Origin: Zerene cesonia
Lineage: Eukaryota; Arthropoda; Insecta; Lepidoptera; Pieridae
Length of the DNA stretch: 64,000 bases
Assembly: GCF_012273895.1 (NCBI RefSeq)
Contig: NC_052111.1
Span: forward strand, 4,526,001-4,590,000
Reading direction: 5' to 3'
The notes beneath the pieces were generated by a model. The model was not told the DNA's origin. It saw nothing but the letters and a program-made list of their open reading frames with translations, and made no database searches. The translations under genes were made by a program, and so were the position numbers. The number at the start of each line of letters is the position of its first letter. Positions within the stretch are counted from its first letter, which is position 1. Shown here in pieces: positions 35,163 to 48,550 of this stretch.

Positions 35163-38100
35163 CTGTTCATTCAAATCATATTGTTATTTGACATTTCATA
35201 GTTACTACGTCCGTTTAAGCATTGAACAATGAACAATTGAAAATATACGAATGAAATTATAATTTAGGGGCAAAAAGTCGTAAAATTGTCTACCCGGGAC
35301 CAGTAGCGAGCAGCTATTTATAAAAAGTATAATAATTTGTAAAGTTTCATGGACACAATTAAAGTATTTGTATAAATTCAGATATCAATTGAATTTTTTA
35401 ATTATCGAAATATATTCTTAAACATTTCTTCACAAAAATTTTATCATATTAAATTACATTATAATTGGAATAATTGTTAATTATGTAATATGTATTTGTA
35501 ATCGTACGAATACATTATTACTTTTTGTAATTTTTTTAAGTCTCTAAGTAACAAAATATAAAATTGGATAATAAATATTCACAAAATACTGTCTATGGTT
35601 CTTAACGAACATATAAAACGTACATAAATGTCCAAATTTTATAAAATAATACGTTTTAATTAAATCCGCCCAAATGAAAAGAAATGAATTTTAAAGAGTC
35701 GCAGCATAAATTATAATAAAGATATATGGATATTATCATTCTCTCGTGTTTGGTGACCTGTCAAATTTAATATCACATTAAAATATTTCATTATTTTATA
35801 TAATTTCGTTTGGTTTTTTGCTGTTTTCGAAATTTTGTATAATTAACGTATAAAGAGCTTGTACTGTGATTGTAGATTTACAATAATTAGTGTCAGATTT
35901 GTTGTTACAATATATGGTGATAAAAACCTCTAATATTAACAAAATAACGCAGTGAAAAAAACACGTTAAAAATAAAATTAAGCCAAACATAATATGTGTT
36001 TCTTTGGCGAGCTGGTTTTTAAATTTTGAATAAATGCTTATGCGGAATATATACCTACATTATTACCGATTAATAGAATAGCTTGATCAACCGAAGCTAA
36101 ACAATGGTTAGTTAGTATTCAATATTGTTGCAACTCAAACTCTACAATTTACATGTAGGAAACATTTTCATGTAAACCCTAAACTGTAGCAATTTGCTAG
36201 TTTCGTCGAAACAATTCAGTACGTCTCAGAGCTTGGTAAGCTCTAGTGTCCGTTGTCCGCCAATGATAAAGCGGGGCTCCGGCTACAACGCATTGTGCTC
36301 ATTTCGAATCTTTATTGTGAATCTTTTGTATTTATGCTCTGCTATAAAACGAAATACTTTAATATTTTATATAAGTAATAATAAAAATAAAGCGACGTCC
36401 CGATCCCATATGCTTTTGTTTTGATATGTTAGAACGGTAACCGTTTATAGGCCGACGTTAACTTTCTCTTTCATTCTCACGCTTGTAACAGATGTAATCT
36501 GTCTCACTCGTCTACACAACTCGGGCAAATATCTTAGATGATGTCTAATTGTTTAATTTAGCACATAGCAAATATGCTTCACAGTTTATTTTCTATTTGT
36601 TTTAAATGAATAAAAAAATATAATATAAAAAATAAAGATTCACAAAACAGTACCCAATTTTAAAATTCTGTTGACTGTAAGTTGGAAAGTTTGTTTAAGC
36701 ATGCCTTGATTAAGGTGCGTGTAAGGTTTAATAATCGGGGACGTAAACTATTCCATAATCTCGACCAAGGCCACAAAATATACTTCATTTAAAATAACCA
36801 CTCCCTCTTGATATTAAGTTAAATTCATTGAACAATGTTCTACATCTGTAATGAAAGCATATTTGAAGTTAAAACTTATCTGACGCAGAACTTTAAAAGG
36901 AAACGATAAGAGCGGCAAATGTTTTGCCTAATCTTAATTTCGATCGAAACTTCAGTTTGTTTACTCTCCAATGTTCTCGGCTTTACGGCGTGCGCAGTGA
37001 TGACCTTCGAAGGAAATTACTTAACAAGCTCCCGCCACTCGTTTCATAATAACAAGAAATTTCATCTCAATTAATGTCTAAAATAACACTGTAACACTCT
37101 TAATTACGCTCGAGTGAGGGCTGCTTAATTAACACTTACATGTCAGAGGTCCTAACATAGATTGATGACAAACGAAAATGACAACCTTGTTCGGTTCGCC
37201 CCTTTACTGTTTGGGAGTGAAAGCGCTAGTCACTCCTCACTCCCGGGAAAACAAAGGTTTGATCGACGGCCAGCTACACGCTCGTGATCACGATATGATG
37301 CTAAACAAGTTCCGGCGTTAATGCGTTTTAATAATTAGCATACGCTATAGCTGATGATTAATATGTGATTGCGCATACTTAGGCTATGTTGGTTCTCTTA
37401 TATAGACTTACGTATACATTTATAGTCTCACAAAATAAACAATCTTTGTTAACAATCCTGACCTTGATAGTTAATTGAAGTTATTTATAAAAAAAAAAAA
37501 AAACAGAATATTAAGAACTAAGTTGTCATGGAATAAATTTATTTCACTTGTCTAACTCTTCCTATGTGGGAAACAGTACTATGCTATGATAGAATGTTTT
37601 GTAAAACACAATTAGAAATTACATTATTAAAGTTAAACACAATGGGTTTTTGTTTTAAATGAACGTTTCATAAACTCGCGCGATATTACAACGTTTATGG
37701 TACATTATTCTGCGATAAACGAACAGAATACTGCAGTCTCCTAAGTGTTGTGCGGACCAGTTTCAAGTAGGTGTGAATAACAAGCCTTGAGGTGAGTATC
37801 GGCCATTCAAGTTGTTATGACTGTAACGAGCTCCCGAGTGTTTTGTAAACTGTGCCACGTAATGGAATAAAGGGAAATGATCATTTCAAATGTACTAGAA
37901 TGAAACATATTTTATGTCACGCTATGTTCAAATAAGTTGTATTTAATGGAATCGAAGTGAACGCAAAAATGCTACATTATAATTGATTCGATTGTTATAT
38001 AACCGAAACTTGTACAACATTTTTAGAACACTAACGCAATATTAATATCTTTATACCAAATTTAATATAAATCACTTCAGTGGCTTAGGTTAGGTACTAT

Positions 38101-38428
38101 TACATTTATAATATTTGTAGAGATCTGTGCATAAAATGTTTAAAGATATAAATAGAAACTACATAATGTCAACATGAGAAACTGTAGATAATAAAGAAAA
38201 ATTCTTGAATATTATTGCTTTGGAGAAATTCGTCACGATTGGCGAGAGATCAGGTGCGAGACTGATACTACTAAAGTACGTGCTTTATGAATCACACTGT
38301 ATCAATACCAACTTCCTCGTTTCGAGAACTACACGGATTTTAGAAGAAAATTTGCAATTTAAATTCTTCTATCTTGGATGAAAGCATACGTACTATTTTG
38401 TTTCGTTAATCCAAATAACCTGAAACTA
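35163..38428. other. gene-free stretch up to the second 1000-N gap
   Basis: No gene or repeat recognised. In the proposed corrected order this would be part of the large intron between exons 6 and 7 of the DIP-like gene. A somewhat GC-richer zone at about 36920-37300 has no coding evidence. A run of 15 A is at about 37490-37504. Confidence 0.4.
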
Positions 38429-39428
38429 NNNNNNNNNNNNNNNNNNNNNNNNNNNNNNNNNNNNNNNNNNNNNNNNNNNNNNNNNNNNNNNNNNNNNNNN
38501 NNNNNNNNNNNNNNNNNNNNNNNNNNNNNNNNNNNNNNNNNNNNNNNNNNNNNNNNNNNNNNNNNNNNNNNNNNNNNNNNNNNNNNNNNNNNNNNNNNNN
38601 NNNNNNNNNNNNNNNNNNNNNNNNNNNNNNNNNNNNNNNNNNNNNNNNNNNNNNNNNNNNNNNNNNNNNNNNNNNNNNNNNNNNNNNNNNNNNNNNNNNN
38701 NNNNNNNNNNNNNNNNNNNNNNNNNNNNNNNNNNNNNNNNNNNNNNNNNNNNNNNNNNNNNNNNNNNNNNNNNNNNNNNNNNNNNNNNNNNNNNNNNNNN
38801 NNNNNNNNNNNNNNNNNNNNNNNNNNNNNNNNNNNNNNNNNNNNNNNNNNNNNNNNNNNNNNNNNNNNNNNNNNNNNNNNNNNNNNNNNNNNNNNNNNNN
38901 NNNNNNNNNNNNNNNNNNNNNNNNNNNNNNNNNNNNNNNNNNNNNNNNNNNNNNNNNNNNNNNNNNNNNNNNNNNNNNNNNNNNNNNNNNNNNNNNNNNN
39001 NNNNNNNNNNNNNNNNNNNNNNNNNNNNNNNNNNNNNNNNNNNNNNNNNNNNNNNNNNNNNNNNNNNNNNNNNNNNNNNNNNNNNNNNNNNNNNNNNNNN
39101 NNNNNNNNNNNNNNNNNNNNNNNNNNNNNNNNNNNNNNNNNNNNNNNNNNNNNNNNNNNNNNNNNNNNNNNNNNNNNNNNNNNNNNNNNNNNNNNNNNNN
39201 NNNNNNNNNNNNNNNNNNNNNNNNNNNNNNNNNNNNNNNNNNNNNNNNNNNNNNNNNNNNNNNNNNNNNNNNNNNNNNNNNNNNNNNNNNNNNNNNNNNN
39301 NNNNNNNNNNNNNNNNNNNNNNNNNNNNNNNNNNNNNNNNNNNNNNNNNNNNNNNNNNNNNNNNNNNNNNNNNNNNNNNNNNNNNNNNNNNNNNNNNNNN
39401 NNNNNNNNNNNNNNNNNNNNNNNNNNNN
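38429..39428. other. assembly gap, exactly 1000 N
   Basis: A placeholder gap of exactly 1000 N, like 7464-8463. It separates the block carrying minus-strand DIP exons 7-8 from the block carrying plus-strand exons 1-6, and is the likely site of a wrong-orientation join. Long open frames reported through it on both strands are artefacts. Confidence 0.98.
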
Positions 39429-40493
39429 CAGATTCGAAATTCAAATGTAATATTTTTTTATAATTAAGTGTAACAGTATTTATGGCCAGACTAAGTATAC
39501 ATAACATACATTTTCAAATTGATACCATTATAAAAGAACCTAAAAAGATTCATTAAGGTAATTACCATCAGGTGCATGACAGATGGATGCGCGCTGTTAG
39601 TAACATAATAAAATTACAGATATTTGACTAGCTATTTTATAGTAATTCAAAAATTTTCTACATAATTTATATAAACCACTTTATTTGCAATATAAACTGG
39701 TTTATATATAATAATAACTCTCCTGTCTGTGTTGAAAAACAGTCCACACAATGTATCACATCACATTTTAATGAAGGAAGCATTAAGTATTATACTCCTG
39801 ATAGAACATTAGAAATTACATTAAAAGTAATGTTTTAGTACTACTTATTTCACCCCAGAAAACGTGAAAGGTTCCACAAAAGCTGTTTCCTATGTTCGCG
39901 GTGAAAATTGGCCACTTATATAACATTTCACGTCAATTTACAAAATGCAAAGAGTGGAGATAGCAATTTTATTTAACGTCTTATCTCACCTTCTTCGGAT
40001 TGAATTTTACATGAATTAGACATAAGTTTGGTTTAAATATAAATTCAAGAAAACTCATATGATATAAGTATCATTCCTTGAGCATGAACTTGTAAGTTTC
40101 TTTTGAGATAAAAGTTGATCTATGTAATAGTTCAAATTAGTTTTAGTGAGTTTGTTTGAGTTGTAGTTTTAAATCCAAATTCATTTTAAAATATAATAAT
40201 AAATAGAATAAGGAACTATATTTTATATGGTGTCTACTCCACCACTGACATATTAATTTGATAAAATGTTAACAACCAGCCTAAACATATCGGACGCCAA
40301 ACTTTCACTGGTGATTCGATTTTAAGTTACGGATAGACAGGGTTAAATACTATATTGTAATTATTATAGGAACCGATTTTGATCCCATCGTGGGACAACT
40401 CATCATAAGAAAATCTACTAATCAAGTCGAAGTCGTACTAAATTTAAAAAATAATTTATTATCTATCTAATAGTGTTCAAAATGCAAATCTGA

Positions 40494-40672
40494 TATATAA
40501 AATTCTCGTGTCATGGTTTCGTTGCCATACTCCTCCGAAACGGCTTGACCGATTTTGATGAAATTTTTTGTGCATATTGGGTATCTATGAGAATCGGCCA
40601 ACATCTATTTTTCATACCCCTAAATGATAAGAGTAAGGCAAACAGCGTTTGCCGGGTGTAGCTAGTGTAAAA
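40494..40672 (+). repeat. dispersed Helitron-like repeat
   Basis: Runs from 'ATATATAAAATTCTCGTGTC' through 'CTCCGAAACGGCTTGACCG', 'GAATCGGCCAACATCTATTT' and 'GGCAAACAGCGTTTGCCGGG' to 'GTAGCTAGT'. The GGCAAAC..GTTTGCC palindrome sits just before the CTAGT end, the layout of a Helitron-type 3' hairpin. I know these phrases as a very common repeat in Lepidoptera. Confidence 0.65.
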
Positions 40673-42675
40673 TAAATAACATCTATTAAATTAATTCGAA
40701 TTTAACGCGTGCGATGCCGCGGACAAAAGCTAGTTATTAATATATAAGTCACTCGCTTACATACTCATATACACACAATTTGTAATTGCGAATTATCAAT
40801 TTCATTTTCTTTTTTAAATCATCGTTTTTGTCACCTTTAATTAAGTAACTATTTGGGTTCCCTTATATTCATGTATTTTTAGCAGTACGATATCTTTTAT
40901 AAATAAAATTAAAAGAAACAAAGAACACTGGTTATGAAAACATTGACACAAAAATAGTATAGAAGTATTATTTCCCATGTAAAGATGTTTATTTACCGGT
41001 ATCGTTACCATAACTGTTAAAATAAACAACTGCATCTTGGGAAGCATTGTTTGTAATATTGGCTTTTTCGAAGATATTTGTAAATAAACAATGGAATCGA
41101 ACATCTTGTGTATCATGTGACGACAGATATAAGAGTACCGTGTGATAATTTAAAGAACAAACGGGTTAAATTGTGATTATTATTAGTATAATGATATTCA
41201 ACTATATATGGCGTCGGAAAAGAGTATTCGGATATCTGCTTTTATTATTGAAAAAGTATAACATACAGTTATGTTTACAAAGAGTTTGGTATTCCCTGTC
41301 ATGAAGAAATAGTTTTCCTTCAGTTTTTATATTTTTTTAAAACAGTTTGACTATATCAATCATAACTCAATGTAAGAATTACGTAATAATAGAATAAATT
41401 GATTATAAATAGACAAATACGAAAACAACGAATAAATAACTACATTACCTTTAAATTGATAAAATTCACATCACTTTTGAATTTATTCGTAAAAGCACAG
41501 AACAAATAGTTGTAGGAGCCAATTTATTTTTATATATTATAATTCAACATCACTGGCAAAACGGTTGGTGGTAATTAAATTCGAAATGAGAGGTGAAGTG
41601 AGGGAGGTGTTAAAAATATTTAATCTAGAATTATCAGATTGTCATTGCCTTAAATATATACCTAAACATTTGTTTTACTTGTGAAATGCGCATATTACAC
41701 ACAGGTGTAGGACATGGCAGCTCTTTAAAAGAAATAATACCAACCCAGTATGTAAAAAACTAATTTAACGATAATTTCTTTAAAAGCATCTAAAATCTGT
41801 TTAAGAGGTCGTATCGCCACGGGGCTACTAAATAAACGGCGCCGTGAACATTACTTAGAAAAAAAGGAAAACCACATTGAGTTTATTTGTTTCGAAAAGG
41901 CGGGACGTTGTGGCATCTGATAACACCCGATTTGCGACCTCTCCATTAACAAATTACGTCTTTGAGTTAATCTCGTAAGTATATAATGGTCTTTATGCTT
42001 ATCACATTATGCCTTGATAGGGCACAATGGAGGTATAACAGGGTTAGCATTAATAATCCCTTTTAAATAAAAAGGGATCAACACTAATTTTATATGTATA
42101 ATATTTCATTACTTTAATTAAGTAAATAATATTAAATAAATATTTAAATTCGTTGTATTTTTTTCTGTAGGCGAACAATTTATGCATACATTGATTTGGT
42201 GAATTTCAATCTAACAAATACTAAAATTCTGTGGATAAGAATTTAATGTTCCCATATTTTAATGATGTTATATGATTGAAAAATTACGAGGGAACATTGA
42301 ATGAAAGCTCATATCCATAATAATAGATTATCATATATTTCATCTATTATTGTAATTTTAAGCATAATACATAATAGTATATTAAAATTTGGGCACAAGA
42401 AGTTTAGTTGTAAGTGACTATTATTTTATCAGAATAACAATTTAATTATAATAAATAATGAGTATTGTTTGCTTTTGCGGACAGTGACATCTCTGAAAAA
42501 CAGGCGGTATTAGGACGAGAAACGGTTCCCTATTCTCGGTGAAAAAGGTTCAAGCATGCAGTTCTGAAGTAGGCTGTATATTTTTGTATGAGTGAAAACT
42601 GTCTCAGAATTTTTTAAACGCGTGCGTATTATTTTGTAAATTAAAAATAAAATGTGAATATAAACATCCAATTCT

Positions 42676-42945
42676 ACTATCCTACTTCCCACTATCCTAC
42701 TAATCCTATTATCCTATTATTATAATTATATCCTACTCCTACTATAATATTATAAATGCGAAAGTTTGTAAGGATGTGTGTGTGTTTGTTGCTCTTTCAC
42801 GCAATAACTACTGAACCGATTGCAATGAAATTTGGTACGTAGATAGCTGGACAAGTGGAATAACATATAGGCAACTTTTTATCCCGATTTTCCTACGGGA
42901 TACGGACTTACGCGAGTGAAACCGCGGGGCGCTGCTAGTACTTTC
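42676..42945 (+). repeat. Helitron-like repeat (copy c), near full length
   Basis: The left side is a 70-bp stretch of degenerate TCCTA/ATCCTAC units, then 'TATAATATTATAAATGCGAA', a GT run, 'CTACTGAACCGATTGCAATG', 'CTTTTTATCCCGATTTTCC', 'ACGCGAGTGAAACCGCGGGG' and the end GCTAGT at about 42939. It is the most complete of the three related copies (others 11330-11470 and 13563-13740). Confidence 0.65.
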
Positions 42946-45900
42946 ATATATATAAAGAGATTTAAAATTCTAGGATGATATTTGTTTCGGGCAAACAGAA
43001 TTATAAATCAAACATAATTTTACCACACGGATGAATATTTTAATATTCGTTTTTTTTTTCGGTGATATTTACACTAGTTTATTTTATGTATAATGTTTGT
43101 GTCGAATTCACTATTGAGTTTAGATTTCCATTATTTTTAGTTTACTAGTTATGTATATGAAATCGATTTATGGATTGTAATGAACAATTCTCTTTCCAAT
43201 AGTCAATTTTACTAGGCACTATGCTGTTAAAGTAAAAAATAAGCAGCTTTGGATATCTCATCTCATCCCGCTGTATTAATATAATAAATCACGACCCACA
43301 AATTCCCATAATTTACCAACAATCGATGGTTTCATTTACATACTAACACGGTGTAATTTGAATATGTTAAGTAAAAACATTAGTTTTTATTGAATTTAAT
43401 GTCAATGTTATGTCTACAAATAAAATATATTAAAATTATTATTGTCGGGTAGTTATTCGTTGCCCTTCCCTGTAGATTTTTAAATACTTTTAGCGAACGT
43501 TTGCTACTATTGAATCGCGTCTTACTTATAATAATAAAATTAGCTAAATTATCGAGAAATCGAAATATATCAATATAATGTCATTATATACTATGATAAT
43601 GCAACATGAACCTGTTTTACCAATCATTAACAAGCGATTCTGATGTACTATATACTGTATATTACTTAGGAGTATTATTTTTATTAAGCGTGTATAAATT
43701 TGTAAATAATGTGGTTGTTAATCTTGTCTGATGGAAGCTATATTCGACACAGAGGTTTCATGGAATTCGTTTTGAGCTATAAAAACGAAAAGGCGCGAAT
43801 TTTACTTATGTAAAAGTAAAAATATCAAACACAACTCAAAGCTTTAAAAGTTGTTACAATTATTTTAAGTTATATTATGTTATCTTAAGTTATGTTTACT
43901 AAGTGCAATGACCTATGGTTATGGTAAAATAACTGGCCGACACGAATTAATATGTGAAAAAAAATTCGATGATTATCATTTCAGTAAAAAACTTCATGTT
44001 CTTACTAATACTACGCTGAAATAAGAATTATATTTTCATTTTTTTCAACATTAATATTTAAATAATCCAAAGCCTACGAAGCTATTGATTCTATTTATAG
44101 AATTTATAGAATAAATTCATTTTAATGAAAGAACGATTTAATCGAACGAAGTTATCGTTGCTGTAAAATCAAGCATGTCTGTTAGAGGTAGCTTTAAAAA
44201 TAATAATTAAATTATATCACTTTCAGGGCGTAAACTCTCTTGGTGATAACGTATAAAATGTTAGTTTTACGTTTAAAGCGGCTTGTTGCTATTCAGGTAG
44301 GATATAAATTACAACTTTTTTCTGAACGTGTGTTTATTTATCCGCCTCCTTGTTTACGCATCCCGTGAGAATCATATTATTTGAACGGACAAAGGGCCAA
44401 TTTACATTGGAGGAACGCGTGTGCCTTTTTGTACAATCTCACCACAATAAAAACATCGTTACATTTTTTTTTATACAATTTCAAATGCTTTAAAATGTAA
44501 CTTTTCCTATTTGTGCTCTAAATGTATATTATCAATTAATTTAGAGGTGTTTAATTTAATAAGGAAACGCGTGTTTCCACGCATTAAAATATTACGCTAT
44601 AACCTGTAGCATCACTTGCGTGGTACCCAGGTAAAAAGGTACGATATGATACGATAATTTGTTTTTGTGTGAAAGAGTAACAATAATCTATACATCTATC
44701 CATACTTACAAACGCTTTTTTGTTACTCAATAACCAGTCATCAAATGATTTTTAAATATGGGAAGTACCTACACAAAAAAATAACGGAATTCATTACCCT
44801 CTTTAGACAAGCGGACGTGGGATTCTCATACCCTTTTCCTTTCGGTTGTTAGAGAAACTCGTGCCAAATCCTTTGCTCGTGTGCAATATTAATACTTGTA
44901 AATTATACTAGCGTTGTTTAAGTGCCAGGTTTTCTGCCGGCTTTTTGTGGCCGGAACGAAAGATTTATCCAAGTTTTGAAGTACCGACCTCTCGTTTATT
45001 TTAATATCATCGTGAATTTTTAAAGGTACGACCCGAAGGTAAGGTAAACTGTGATAAGTTACTTAAATCCTCTGACAATATACATAATTTATAGGGCTAG
45101 AACGTACGCAAAGAAAGATAAATTTAACAATGGCAAGCAAGCTTTACATAATTTTTTATTTGAATAATAGCGATTGCAAATTAAAACCAAAGATACTACT
45201 GGTTATTTGCTAGTACCAATAAATATAGAACTTCGAGAGTAAAACCTGCCAACGCATCTATTGATTTCCTTACCGCCAACGCTTTGAAGTGGTAAATCAA
45301 AACGAAACTACAGTAATCAAGTAACACATAATAAATCACACCGAAATCAAAATTAAATTTGTTTAAATGTTAGTAAAGTTACGTCTGTCAGATTCGCTGG
45401 ACGCAAGCGCAGCAGTGCCGGAAACCGGAAGTTGTGGTAGCCACACAATCTGGAGGCACTGGGAGCACTGAATCAAGTGCAGCCTGGCTTTTGTTTTATG
45501 TATGAGTGTGAAAGATAAATGGCCGCGTTTTCATTTGATACTAACCTTTGGCGGCAGTTGCGGTTGCCAGAGCTAAGTAATCCTTAATGCGTGAGTGTAT
45601 TGTTATGCTCTCTTTTGAGCTTTTATTTAAATAATTCGTATATTTAAATTTCGTTTTGTAAATTTATACGTTTTTGATAAACGACTGCCGAAAAAGTCAA
45701 TTGATGAACGAAGTATACTTTAATTGCCTAAATATTGTATATTAAAATCTACGATACTAAATCAAGAAATATAAAGGAGTGATCAGACATGGTATTGAAA
45801 TGATGCAGTTAGAACTATTTTGCCTATCGCAAAAAATACTCTCTCATTTCATAAAATCATATTTCAATACATATGTAAATTTAATCAGTACTCTACATCC

Positions 45901-47361
45901 ACATATATACATAAAAATTTGATTTAAATTATTAGAATTAAATTAAATATAATACAGTTAGCACATCAATTCCATTTTAAAAATTTTATTATTTATTAAA
46001 AATTTTATTATTTTATAGTACCTCTATTACTATGACTATTTTCGGTATTTATAAAAAACTGGAGGAGGAAGGGAGGTTAGAGCATGTCTCATCACTAACC
46101 TACTTTGAAATATAAATACAATATATCTACAGATGGAATAGGAATTGCTAAATGCTCACATTGCTATGAATTATTACATATAAAATGTTCAGAACGACTA
46201 GGATGAAATATTTTTGGTTCAGAAGGTCGTAGCGGACGCATATTAGCTCATAACATCGTAGTTACACCATCTGCAGTTCACGTACTGGCATACTGCAATG
46301 GATATGTTATAACAACATAATTCTTATTTCTTTGTATTGTCTTCATTCTATTATTTAACTTGGAATATTCGAGATATTTAGAAGAGAATGTATTTTTCTG
46401 AATCATTACACAAATTATCAACCTGAACCAACATTTGTAATAAAGAACGAATGTTAACGTCAAACGAATGTTAAATTAATAGCAATTGGAAGCAGATAAT
46501 TTTACTATTATGAAGGAAAAAGAAACAAAAAGTATAAAGACCTTAATAGCAGCTAGTATAGACACACTTATCTCTCATAGTTTATTTTCATGTAATGAAT
46601 TTATTTGTGACTTATATAACGGTGCAAAAACTATGTGGAAAATACTAATTTATAAAATACTAATTTATAACATCTATAACACACTCACAACATTGTACTG
46701 AATATAAAATAAACTTTCAAAAATGTAATGTTTTACTGTTTTTATAAGAGAATTATCATTATGTATTAATAAATAAAAATTGTATTATTATAAAGGAGAG
46801 GTAATTTCAAAAGCATCTATACTAAATTCATATCAAACCTTCTTGAAACAAACTCTCGTATTGTATGAAAATATTCGTATATTCCCAAAATATATATGTA
46901 TACTCAGAGATACACATGCGGAGCGCTAGTCTTGTGGGACACATGTCGAAACTTCCACTTGAAAACTCCATCCAACGAAGAGAAAAGCCTTGTTCCATGT
47001 AACCTGCTCGTTCCGTCTGTGCTATATATCCAGTTGCTCCGAATGGGTTATACAACCACTGATAATATTGTCTTTTTATCCATTAATTAAGTGTTATTTA
47101 TAACGAACACATTGTTATTTATAGAGAATTTGAACAAGAGAAATATGGAGAAAATTTTGCGTGGTCGTAACAGTTAAGCTTCCATCTACTATTTTAAGTG
47201 GAAAATAAATTAATGTCAAACAATTTCAATTGTGTTTACAATTTAAAAATAAGGTTTTATAAATATATCTATGTATGCCAAATTTCAAAAGCAAAGAATT
47301 GTGACGAATGTCATAAAATAGTGTCACGAGTTAACGTAAGGCGTTATTTTATACGAATATA

Positions 47362-48171
47362 ATGCTGAGACTTAACAAAATTACAGCATTAATGCCTCGT
47401 TTGTGTGCAATGCAATCCACGTTATTAAAACGTAGATTGCATTCTTCTATCAGATTGTGTGAGGAAAGTGACCAAGGTGACGTTCAAATAGGTAATCCAT
47501 TTTGTTTAGAACCTATTGAGTACGAGAGTCGTACCTTTCGGAAACATGACAACGTACGTCGTCAGAGGCTTTATGAATTTGGATTGTATGTGGCGGCTTG
47601 CATGCCAAAATTTGTTCAGAAAATCCAGATGCAACACACCGATGAATTGGAGATTCTATGCGCTCCAGAAGGTTTCCACCCAGTCCTGTCTTTCTTAAGA
47701 CTTCATCAACATGCATGTTTTGAAACCTGCTCTGCTGCTACAGCCGTAGATGTGCCCAGCCGAGAATTCAGATTCGAAGTCATTTATTGCATTCTGAGCT
47801 TACGGTTTGGAGAAAGAGTCAGGGTGAAGTCTTACACTGATGAACTCACCCCTGTAGAGTCTGCGTATGACCTTTGGACTGGCGTCAACTGGTTCGAAAG
47901 GGAAATTTACGACATGTTTGGTATAATTTTCCGTAATCACCCAGATCTAAGAAGAATTCTGACCGATTATGGTTTCCAAGGCCACCCACTACGAAAAGAC
48001 TTTCCTATCACGGGTTATATAGAAGTACGATACGATGACGAATTGAAAAAACTTGTATATGAGCCAGTAGAGTATGCGCAAGAGATGCGCCAATATCAAT
48101 TGGAATCGCCTTGGAATTACATGAAGAATTTTCACGAAGGGTACAATAACCCAAAACCAATTAAGAAGTGA
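47362..48171 (+). CDS. NDUFS3: NADH:ubiquinone oxidoreductase 30-kDa subunit, NDUFS3 (intronless, diverged copy)
   Basis: Encodes 269 residues, close to the usual length of insect NDUFS3, a core subunit of the matrix arm of mitochondrial complex I. Residues 1-33 (MLRLNKITALMPRLCAMQST...) are rich in Arg/Lys/Leu without acidic residues, as in a mitochondrial targeting peptide. The family core runs from about 75 to 255, with 'DELEILCAPEG', 'VDVPSREFRFEVIY', 'SYTDELTPVESA' and the 30-kDa signature starting at E179-R-E and running through 'NHPDLRRILTDYGFQGHP' to 'GYIEVRYDDE'. The frame is open with no intron and starts at an ATG with A at -3. Several positions differ from the insect form as I recall it: EREIYDMFG for EREIWDMYG, 'FETCSAATAVDVP' for the usual '..DIAGVDVP', and SPWNYM for APWEQF. 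This suggests a retroposed, relaxed or specialised duplicate rather than the main gene. No poly(A) remnant or target-site duplication is visible. Family identity is certain; retrocopy status is inference. Confidence 0.93.
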   Translation: MLRLNKITALMPRLCAMQSTLLKRRLHSSIRLCEESDQGDVQIGNPFCLEPIEYESRTFRKHDNVRRQRLYEFGLYVAACMPKFVQKIQMQHTDELEILCAPEGFHPVLSFLRLHQHACFETCSAATAVDVPSREFRFEVIYCILSLRFGERVRVKSYTDELTPVESAYDLWTGVNWFEREIYDMFGIIFRNHPDLRRILTDYGFQGHPLRKDFPITGYIEVRYDDELKKLVYEPVEYAQEMRQYQLESPWNYMKNFHEGYNNPKPIKK

Positions 48172-48344
48172 TCATAATATTGGCAGAAGATCTGTTGTTA
48201 TTAGTTAAATATCATTTTTGCATATAATTTTGTTTTATTATATTATGAATATCTTCATATTTGTGTTTTTTTTTAAGGTAGCTGTAACTGTGTAACTGGT
48301 AGTTAAATTATATTGTCCAATCAGATACAAGACACCCCTGATAA

Positions 48345-48550
48345 TATTTTAAATACGAAACTAATTCTGTCTGGCTATCTGTCTCTTCATCACGCTTAAG
48401 TCACTAAACTGATTTTGATGAAGCTCGGTACAAAGATAGTTTGACCTGAGAAAGAAAAAAGAATAGGTTTTATCCTGAAATTCCCATAGAGACGGTAACC
48501 ATGCGGGTTTTTCGTTAACTAAGCGGGTGGTGCGAGCATAAAGCTAGTAT
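48345..48550 (+). repeat. decayed Helitron-like repeat downstream of NDUFS3
   Basis: 'ATAATATTTTAAATACGAAA', 'AACTGATTTTGATGAAGCTC', 'GGTTTTATCCTGAAATTCCC' and the end 'GCATAAAGCTAGT' follow the order of the Helitron-like repeats at 28.4 and 42.7 kb, with more divergence. Confidence 0.5.

Larger units (their letters stand above)
39429..47361. other. gene-free stretch with Helitron-like repeats
   Basis: No exon recognised. Two Helitron-like repeats are present (about 40494-40672 and 42676-42945). A CG-richer piece at about 41800-41900 and one at 45385-45560 show no coding signal. A minus-strand frame at 46828-47055 has no recognisable domain. Confidence 0.4.

Noticed and set aside
38359..39507. 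Overlapping frames of 382 and 361 codons on opposite strands
   Set aside because: Both run through the 1000-N gap and have only short meaningless ends.
46828..47090. Overlapping plus and minus frames upstream of NDUFS3
   Set aside because: No recognisable domain or splice sites on either strand; overlapping frames cannot both be real and neither has support.
47513..47716. Antisense and +1 frames inside NDUFS3
   Set aside because: Shadows of the NDUFS3 coding frame.
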